A stretch of 13,766 bases of DNA from Bacteroidales bacterium UBA1182 (GTDB lineage: Bacteria; Bacteroidota; Bacteroidia; Bacteroidales; Bacteroidaceae). Below are positions 8,673 to 13,766 of this stretch, in pieces. The translations under genes and the position numbers were made by a program. Each line of letters begins with the position of its first letter. Position 1 is the first letter of the stretch. Location of the stretch: positions 12,233-25,998 of the forward strand of contig DBYQ01000009.1 in assembly GCA_002310015.1 (NCBI GenBank), read 5' to 3'. Under the pieces are notes generated by a model. That model had not been told where the DNA came from, searched no databases, and saw nothing but the letters and a program-made list of their open reading frames with translations.

Positions 8673-8698
8673 AAAGAATACTTATGTTATCTTTTTAT
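8669..8698 (+). terminator. AT-only hairpin at the end of the leuS operon
   Basis: ATAAAAAGA at 8669-8677 and TCTTTTTAT at 8690-8698 form a perfect 9-bp inverted repeat with a 12-base loop. It starts inside the porZ-like stop codon and is followed by more T residues. It is suited to ending the operon's transcription, but the stem contains almost no G-C pairs and may be weak. Confidence 0.4.
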
Positions 8699-9114
8699 TT
8701 TTAATGATTATTTGATGTATTAAGGCTGTTGAAACTGTTGATATCTTTCGTCTTTTTTCAAGGATAATATTTCTGAACTGTACCTTACATATTATAAACA
8801 TTTTTATTTACAATTTAATTATTTGTATTTCAATAATATATATGTTTTATAAACATATTGTTCATAATGTTTTCATCTTTAAATACAGGTATTGTAAAGA
8901 CATTTGGATGTTGATTTCCGGTTTGAAAAAAGAGATAAAAAATATGGTTATTGACAGGTTACATAAGATTATTTTTCCATACTCATTCGTTATTCCAATA
9001 TCCAAATTTTGAGACTGTTTTTTACTTCATTTTTATCAACACCAATTTACACTGTTATCAACAGGTATAATGATAAAATGAACTAATTTTACACCGTAAA
9101 TAATATTTGTTTCT
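8673..9114. other. AT-rich 442-bp gap with DnaA-box-like motifs; weak oriC candidate
   Basis: No gene is visible. The stretch is strongly AT-rich. TTATCAACA occurs at 9033-9041 and 9055-9063, the starts 22 bp (about two helical turns) apart, one base from the E. coli DnaA box TTATCCACA. Related reverse-strand copies are TGTTGATAT at 8736-8744 and TGTTGAAAC directly before it at 8727-8735; weaker matches lie at 8909-8917 and 8948-8956. A palindrome with 8-bp arms (ATATGTTT/AAACATAT, 8840-8858) and a 10-bp direct repeat TTATAAACAT (8792-8801, 8847-8856) lie in the middle. This combination resembles a replication origin, but ordinary regulatory sequence is also possible, and flanking gene orientation does not support an origin. 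Confidence 0.25.
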
Positions 9115-9657
9115 ATGAGAAAGCTTAATGTTACGGAACTTGGCAGAATAAATGCTGAAGAATTTAAAAACAGCACCAAACTACCTATTACTGTGATACT
9201 TGATGATGTACGCAGCCTTTATAACGTAGGTTCTGTGTTCCGTACGTCGGATGCTTTCAGAGTAGAGCGTATAATATTATGTGGAATTACCGCTACTCCT
9301 GATAACTGTCTGGTAGAAATTCATAAGACAGCTCTTGGTGCTGAAGAGAGTGTTGAGTGGTCATATTCAAAAGATTGTGCCAGTGTTGTCAACGAACTTA
9401 ATAAAAAAGGTTATGTAACCGTTGCCGTAGAACAGGTTGAAGATAGCATAAAACTGGACAATCTTGTTGTTGATAAGACCAGAAGATATGCACTTGTTTT
9501 AGGCAATGAGGTAAAAGGAGTCAATCAGGATGTAGTTGATCTCTGTAATTTCTCACTTGAAATACCGCAATACGGAACAAAACACTCACTGAACGTATCA
9601 GTGAGTGCAGGTCTTGTAATCTGGGAGTTTGCCAGACAGTTAAAGGATATATTTTAG
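9115..9657 (+). CDS. TrmH-family (SPOUT) RNA 2'-O-methyltransferase
   Basis: A 180-residue cytoplasmic enzyme of the SpoU/TrmH family, which transfers methyl from S-adenosylmethionine to a ribose 2'-OH in tRNA or rRNA. All three family motifs are visible. Motif 1 is LDDVRSLYNVGSVFR at 29-43, with Asn37 and Arg43 at the spacing of the catalytic Asn/Arg of TrmH. Motif 2 is LVLGNEVKGV at 127-136 with Glu132. Motif 3 is LEIPQYGTKHSLNVSVSAGL, about 149-167, with Ser158 and Asn160 in the knotted SAM-binding loop. It lacks extra RNA-binding domains, so it is close to the bare SPOUT core, and the exact target nucleotide cannot be read from sequence. It is preceded by a long AT-rich gap, so it probably has its own promoter, and it runs into polA with overlapping stop codons. 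It is AT-rich, though less than the porZ-like gene. Confidence 0.92.
   Translation: MRKLNVTELGRINAEEFKNSTKLPITVILDDVRSLYNVGSVFRTSDAFRVERIILCGITATPDNCLVEIHKTALGAEESVEWSYSKDCASVVNELNKKGYVTVAVEQVEDSIKLDNLVVDKTRRYALVLGNEVKGVNQDVVDLCNFSLEIPQYGTKHSLNVSVSAGLVIWEFARQLKDIF
9583..9607. other. Perfect 10-bp hairpin inside the 3' end of the methyltransferase gene
   Basis: CACTCACTGA (9583-9592) and TCAGTGAGTG (9598-9607) are exact inverted repeats around the five-base loop ACGTA. It lies within codons for the conserved motif HSLNVSVSAG, about 50 bp before the tail-to-tail overlap with polA. It may slow or end convergent transcription, but no T-tract follows on either side, so it is not a standard intrinsic terminator. 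Codon constraint could also produce it by chance. Confidence 0.4.
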
Positions 9658-12488
9658 TGTGCCTCAAGCCAGTTGGTTCCCCATCCGGAATCCGCTACCA
9701 GAGGAACTGACATGGGCCAGGCTTTCTGCATCTCTTCAATCACAATTGTTTCTACCTTTTCTTCCTCACCTGGCACCACATTGAAATTGAGTTCATCATG
9801 AACCTGCAGAATCATGGTTGATCTGATATTCTCACTCTTGAAACGGCGGTAAATAGCTATCATGGCTATTTTGATAATATCAGCGGCACTTCCCTGGATA
9901 GGAGCATTGATGGCATTACGCTCTGCAAAACCGCGAACGGTAGCATTGTGTGAGTTGATATCGGGCAGATAACGTTTGCGTTTGAGTATGGTCTCTATAT
10001 AACCTTTGGCGCGTGCATCTTCTATGGCATGATCCATATAGTCCTTTATTCCGCTATATGTCTTGAAATAGTTTTCAATGAGTTCCTTGGCTTCTGTACG
10101 GCTCACACCCATACGTTGTGCCAGACCAAAGGCCGATATGCCATATATGATACCAAAATTGGCTGTCTTGGCTTTACTGCGTTCACTCTTGGTAACCTCA
10201 TTGATAGATTTATGGAATACCTTGGCAGCTGTAGCTGCATGTATGTCATGTCCCTGGCGGAAGTCATCAATCATGTTCTGATCCTGACTCAGGTGGGCCA
10301 TGATACGGAGTTCTATCTGTGAATAATCGGCCGAGAAGAATTTGCAGCCCGGTTCAGGGATGAAAGCTTTACGTACCTCCTTGCCGTCTTCATCACGTAT
10401 AGGTATGTTCTGAAGGTTAGGATTACTTGAACTCAGGCGTCCTGTGGCAGTAACGGTCTGGTTGTATGAGGTATGTATCTTACCTGTAGCCGGATTGACC
10501 AATTGCGGCAGTGCATCTATATATGTTCCAAGAAGTTTCTTAAGACCACGGTACTTGAGTATAAGGTCCACAATCCTATGGTCGGCACGGAGTGACTCAA
10601 GTACATCCTCTGACGTTACATATTGGCCTGTCTTGGTTTTCTTGGGCTTATCTACAATCTTCATTCGGTCAAACAGGATATCACCTACCTGTTTGGGTGA
10701 AAGGATGTTGAACGGCTCACCTCCCGCTTCCTGGAATATCTCACCTTCAAGGGCTTTCATCCTCTCGGTAAAGAGCTTGGATGTCTCAGCCAAAGCAGCA
10801 GGGTCAATCATCGCACCGTTGCGTTCCATATATGCAAGCACACTGACCAACGGCATTTCAACATCACGGAACAGTGGAGTGGTGCCGTCTTTTTCCAGTT
10901 CCTTTTCAAGAATGGACTTAAGCTGCAGAGTAATATCAGCATCCTCACATGCATATTCATAAACGGCGGACGGATCAAGGTCAGCCATATTACGCTGGTT
11001 CCTACCCTTCTCCCCTATCAGTTCCTCAATATGAATGGTTTTGTAATGAAGATATATTTCGGCCAGATAGTCCATGTTGTGATGAAGCTCCGGTTGCAGG
11101 AGATAATGGGCTATCATGGTGTCAAACATGGGACCTTCAACGCTGATGCCATAGTTACCCAAAACCAGTATGTCATATTTTATGTTCTGTCCTATCTTGA
11201 GTGATGAAGGATTTTCAAAAACGGAACGGAAAATCTCAAGCATACGCTGCTTACCTTCCCGCTCCCGGGGCATTGCTATGTACCAGGCCTCATGTTCCTG
11301 TAGTGCAATGCTCAAACCTACGATTTCTGCTGCTATAGGGTTGGTTCCTGTGGTTTCAGTGTCAAAACATAAAAAATCCTGTGCAGCGATTTTACGGGCT
11401 AACGTTTCAGCATCTTTTTCAGTCTCAATAAGATAGTAACTGTGTTGCACTGATTTTATGTCTCCCAGATTTGAAAATTCCTCAGCAGGCTGTATCTCAG
11501 GCTGGAATATATCAAAGAGATCGCCATGAAAACCGTCATTTTTGTCAGGTTTGGACGGAGCGGCCGGTTCAGGTTGTTCAGTTTGTGATGCTGACTCCGG
11601 GAAGAGAGATGGAGCGGTTTGCCTGGATCTGAAACGGTTCATCAGAGTGCGGAACTCCAGGTCTTCAAAAATTGAGAACAGTTTCTGTTCATCGGGTCCC
11701 TCAAATTTCAAGGACTCCATATTGAGATCAATGGGAACATCGGTTCTTATGGTTGCAAGAAGCCGGCTGAATTTGATCTGTTCAACATTGCCCTCAACTT
11801 TTTCCTTGAGTGCCCCTTTCAGCTTATCGGTATTGGCAAGCAGTCCGTCTATTCCGCCAAAATCGTTTATAAGCTTGACGGCTGTCTTCTCTCCGATACC
11901 GGGACAACCCGGGATATTGTCTGAACTGTCACCCATCAGGCCTAGCATATCAATAACCTGGCCGGTGTTCTGCAGTCCGTATTTCTCCATCACCTGGGCG
12001 GGTCCCATTATCTCATAACCGTTGTTTCCGTACCTGGGGCGGTATATAAGTGCCCTATCTGTTACCAACTGACAGTAATCCTTGTCAGGAGTCATCATAT
12101 AGGTGGTTATACCCTTTTCATCGGCTTTCTTGGAGAGTGTTCCTATCACATCATCAGCCTCAAAACCGGGTACTTCAAGTATAGGAATACGGTATGCCTC
12201 AAGTATCTGCTTGATTACGGGAACAGACTCACGTATTACTTCAGGCGTCTCTTCACGCTGCGCCTTGTATTCCTTATACAGCTCATGACGGAATGTACCG
12301 CCCTTGGGATCAAAAGCTACGCCTATATGGGTAGGTTTCTCATTGTTCAGGATATCCTCGAGAGTATTTACAAAACCCAGTACGGCCGATGTGTTGAACC
12401 CCTTGGAATTGATTCTTGGAGCCTTTAGGAAAGCGTAGTATGCCCTGTATATCAAGGCATAGGCATCAAGCAGGAACAGTTTCTCCAT
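9654..12488 (-). CDS. polA: DNA polymerase I, with both 5'-3' and 3'-5' exonuclease domains
   Basis: A 944-residue enzyme of repair and Okazaki-fragment processing. The 5' nuclease domain (about 1-285) shows GFEADDVIGTL at 108-118, DKD at 135-137 and the helix-hairpin-helix GDSSDNIPGCPGIGEKTA (186-203). After a Pro/Glu-rich linker (about 290-340) comes a proofreading domain with all acidic residues kept: D376 and E378 (DTETTG), D439 (NIKYD) and D516 (YACED). The polymerase domain has motif A DYSQIELR (721-728), motif B R770/K774/F778 (RSKAKTANFGIIYG) and motif C QVHDEL (895-900). The start at 12488 gives the canonical MEKLFLLDAYALIYRAYYAF; an 82-residue upstream extension of the frame would run through the neighbouring synthase and is not credible. 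The stop overlaps that of the RNA methyltransferase, and the 5' end is divergent from ispB with 73 bp between starts. Confidence 0.98.
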   Translation of the reverse strand: MEKLFLLDAYALIYRAYYAFLKAPRINSKGFNTSAVLGFVNTLEDILNNEKPTHIGVAFDPKGGTFRHELYKEYKAQREETPEVIRESVPVIKQILEAYRIPILEVPGFEADDVIGTLSKKADEKGITTYMMTPDKDYCQLVTDRALIYRPRYGNNGYEIMGPAQVMEKYGLQNTGQVIDMLGLMGDSSDNIPGCPGIGEKTAVKLINDFGGIDGLLANTDKLKGALKEKVEGNVEQIKFSRLLATIRTDVPIDLNMESLKFEGPDEQKLFSIFEDLEFRTLMNRFRSRQTAPSLFPESASQTEQPEPAAPSKPDKNDGFHGDLFDIFQPEIQPAEEFSNLGDIKSVQHSYYLIETEKDAETLARKIAAQDFLCFDTETTGTNPIAAEIVGLSIALQEHEAWYIAMPREREGKQRMLEIFRSVFENPSSLKIGQNIKYDILVLGNYGISVEGPMFDTMIAHYLLQPELHHNMDYLAEIYLHYKTIHIEELIGEKGRNQRNMADLDPSAVYEYACEDADITLQLKSILEKELEKDGTTPLFRDVEMPLVSVLAYMERNGAMIDPAALAETSKLFTERMKALEGEIFQEAGGEPFNILSPKQVGDILFDRMKIVDKPKKTKTGQYVTSEDVLESLRADHRIVDLILKYRGLKKLLGTYIDALPQLVNPATGKIHTSYNQTVTATGRLSSSNPNLQNIPIRDEDGKEVRKAFIPEPGCKFFSADYSQIELRIMAHLSQDQNMIDDFRQGHDIHAATAAKVFHKSINEVTKSERSKAKTANFGIIYGISAFGLAQRMGVSRTEAKELIENYFKTYSGIKDYMDHAIEDARAKGYIETILKRKRYLPDINSHNATVRGFAERNAINAPIQGSAADIIKIAMIAIYRRFKSENIRSTMILQVHDELNFNVVPGEEEKVETIVIEEMQKAWPMSVPLVADSGWGTNWLEAH

Positions 12489-12545
12489 ATAGATACATAT
12501 TGATACGTAAAAGTACAAATTTTTCTCTAAACGGACATTTATTGC

Positions 12546-12553
12546 TAATTTTG
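12546..12553 (+). promoter_or_regulatory. Candidate -7 box for the polyprenyl synthase gene
   Basis: TAATTTTG matches TAnnTTTG exactly. It ends 8 bases before the ATG at 12562, so transcription would start almost at the start codon, implying a leaderless or nearly leaderless mRNA, or use of the next in-frame ATG at 12571. A clear -33 TTG is not visible at the expected distance. Confidence 0.35.
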
Positions 12554-12561
12554 CTGCCGAT

Positions 12562-13533
12562 ATGGAGTACATGAAACAGATATTATTGCCGATAGAGGCT
12601 GAGTTCGATGAGTTCAAATCAAGGTATTCATCGCTGTTCACATGCTCCAATCCTGCTGTTGATCTGTTGCTTAAATTCCTTCTGCAACGCAACGGCAAGA
12701 TGATGCGCCCTGTGCTTGTTATGCTTGTTGCCAAGTGTTTCGGTAATATCCCGGACAGTGTCTTTCATTTGGCTTCATCGGTTGAACTTGTTCACCAGGG
12801 CAGCCTTATCCATGATGATGTGGTAGATGAGAGTGAGACACGTCGTGGTAAAAGTTCTGCCAACGCCGCTTTTGGCAACCGTTTGGCAGTATTGCTGGGT
12901 GATTATATCGTATCCAAATCCCTGCAGGAGATTATTGCCACGCAGAATCTCAGGTGTGTCAATGCTATCTCAGCACTTATCGGAACACTCTCAGAGGGTG
13001 AAATAAACCAATTGGATGTATTGAATAGTGATTCTCTCTCAGAAGATGCCTATTTTGAGATAATCACCGGTAAGACAGCAAGCCTTTTTTCTGCCTGCAC
13101 CACCCTTTCAGCCATATTATGTGGTGCCGATGATGATCAGATAGAGGCTTTCCGTACTTATGGCAATATAGCTGGCCTCTGTTTCCAGATCATGGATGAC
13201 ATCCTTGATTATCATGACAGCAGGGAAACCGGAAAACCGTCCGGAAATGACCTGAAAGAGGGCAAGTTCACCCTCCCGGCCATCTATTCCCTGACTCACA
13301 GCGACCGTGACTGGAGCGCCCATATCAAGGCCATACGCTCCCTTTCTGCAACTCCGGAGCAGATTCGTGAGGTCACAGAATACTCCGTCACCAACGGCGG
13401 AATAGACTACGCCGTCCGCAAGATGCAGGAACTCAAGGATCAGGCCATCAACGCCCTACCCACCTCCATTCCTGCTTCCCTCCGTACAGCCTTCATCAGC
13501 TATCTGGAGCTCATCGTAAATCGCTCCAAATAA
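12562..13533 (+). CDS. ispB: Long-chain all-trans polyprenyl diphosphate synthase
   Basis: A 323-residue prenyltransferase that extends farnesyl or a similar allylic diphosphate with isopentenyl diphosphate, most likely to make the menaquinone side chain. The first Asp-rich motif is DDVVD at 85-89, followed by RRGK at 94-97. The second is DDILD at 212-216. An NGKMMRP substrate-binding stretch lies at 44-50, and GKPSGNDLKEGK (224-235) follows the second motif. The residues four and five places before the first motif are small (S81, G80), which in this family permits long products rather than C15 or C20; I infer a long-chain enzyme but cannot give the length. Two starts are possible, at 12562 and 12571; the first is chosen. 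It is divergent from polA, and structured element C follows 24 bp after its stop. Confidence 0.9.
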   Translation: MEYMKQILLPIEAEFDEFKSRYSSLFTCSNPAVDLLLKFLLQRNGKMMRPVLVMLVAKCFGNIPDSVFHLASSVELVHQGSLIHDDVVDESETRRGKSSANAAFGNRLAVLLGDYIVSKSLQEIIATQNLRCVNAISALIGTLSEGEINQLDVLNSDSLSEDAYFEIITGKTASLFSACTTLSAILCGADDDQIEAFRTYGNIAGLCFQIMDDILDYHDSRETGKPSGNDLKEGKFTLPAIYSLTHSDRDWSAHIKAIRSLSATPEQIREVTEYSVTNGGIDYAVRKMQELKDQAINALPTSIPASLRTAFISYLELIVNRSK

Positions 13534-13557
13534 AAACAAAGGTTTCCTTGTGCACTA

Positions 13558-13688
13558 GGAATTTTGAGGATACGGTCTCAAGAACCGTCGCCACCCTCGG
13601 CACGTTAGAGGGAGGGGCCCGCCGCGTAGCGGTGGGAGGGATAGGCCCTTTAGGGCCGTAGTTCTGGAGACTGTATCTTCAAAATTCC
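13558..13688 (+). ncRNA. Structured repeat element C (complete copy)
   Basis: The ends, 13558-13585 and 13661-13688, pair over 28 positions with 25 Watson-Crick pairs, two G-T (G-U in RNA) pairs and one A-G mismatch. Inside are three hairpins: CCCTC/GAGGG with a 9-base loop (13594-13612), an 8-bp GTA-loop hairpin containing one G-T pair (13618-13636) and GGCCC-TTTA-GGGCC (13644-13657). GTAG follows directly. The core matches element A with covarying stems. It lies just downstream of ispB on the same strand and could be the 3' end of that mRNA, an independent small RNA or a mobile repeat. No T-tract follows the closing helix. I could not match it to a named RNA family. Confidence 0.7.
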
Positions 13689-13716
13689 GATCTAAAAAGC
13701 GCTGTAGGTTATTTTA

Positions 13717-13766
13717 GGAACAATTTAGGGATAGGGTATTGAAAACTACGCGCTTCGCGCTATCCC
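13717..13766 (-). repeat. Structured repeat element D, inverted and cut by the window edge
   Basis: Read on the minus strand from the window end, the sequence is GGGATA, a GCGC-GAA-GCGC hairpin (13760-13750), GTAGTTTTC, and an arm ending in GTTCC at 13717. This repeats the 3' half of elements A and C: GGGATA, hairpin, GTAGTT, and an arm of about 31-34 bases ending in (T)TCC or TCTCC. It faces element C tail to tail with about 28 bp between them. The 5' half lies beyond the window. Confidence 0.6.

Noticed and set aside
10444..12018. Several open frames of 65-172 codons on the plus strand opposite polA
   Set aside because: They lie entirely within a complete, motif-verified polA gene and show low-complexity Ser/Pro-rich translations typical of shadow frames.
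12489..12734. An 82-residue N-terminal extension of the polA frame
   Set aside because: It would be antisense to the first 57 codons of the well-supported polyprenyl synthase gene, and the canonical PolA N-terminus begins at 12488.
13558..13688. HEARO/IscB omega-RNA or retron msr-msd
   Set aside because: The general style (ORF-less, hairpin-rich, repeated) is compatible with HEARO, but I cannot match a consensus and no HNH nuclease, TnpB or reverse transcriptase is in the window. It is kept only as a hypothesis to search.
1..13766. CRISPR array, tRNA or rRNA genes
   Set aside because: No regularly spaced direct repeats, cloverleaf with TTCGA arm, or rRNA-like stretch was seen on either strand.

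Overview
The window looks like chromosomal DNA from a member of the Bacteroidales (Bacteroides/Prevotella-like). The evidence is a PorZ-type beta-propeller protein with a type IX secretion C-terminal domain, a long 944-residue LeuRS with an extra segment in its N-terminal half, a MacB/FtsX-type permease of the form common in that order, TAnnTTTG-type -7 boxes in front of genes, and no purine-rich Shine-Dalgarno sequences. Genus cannot be decided from this sequence.

Layout, left to right. A truncated structured repeat (element A, 1-94) is followed by a promoter and an ABC transporter permease (242-2614, +). A 193-bp structured element closed by a perfect 23-bp inverted repeat (element B, 2657-2849) fills the gap to leuS (2938-5772, +). 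leuS, rdgB (5776-6351) and a porZ-like gene (6348-8672) form a tight operon with a 3-bp gap and a 4-bp ATGA overlap. GC content falls sharply at the start of the porZ-like gene. A 442-bp very AT-rich gap (8673-9114) carries an AT-only hairpin, an 8-bp palindrome and several DnaA-box-like TTATCAACA motifs. A TrmH-family RNA methyltransferase (9115-9657, +) converges on polA (9654-12488, -), with the stop codons overlapping. polA is divergent from a long-chain polyprenyl diphosphate synthase (12562-13533, +). After that gene come another full structured repeat (element C, 13558-13688) and the edge of a further copy in the opposite orientation (element D, 13717-13766).

The genes are mostly housekeeping: tRNA-Leu charging, nucleotide-pool cleaning, DNA replication and repair, RNA modification and quinone side-chain synthesis. 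To these are added a cell-envelope transporter subunit and a surface-secretion accessory protein. I see no defence island, CRISPR array or intact transposon.

The most interesting content is the intergenic structured-element family. Elements A and C align without gaps over 54 positions, and all eight differences fall in two hairpin stems as four perfectly compensated base pairs. Element D and, more distantly, element B repeat the same order of hairpins. Each copy has its own closing-helix sequence around a conserved core. This is strong within-window evidence for selection on a folded RNA (or single-stranded DNA) structure. I cannot assign it to a named RNA or mobile-element family from sequence alone.
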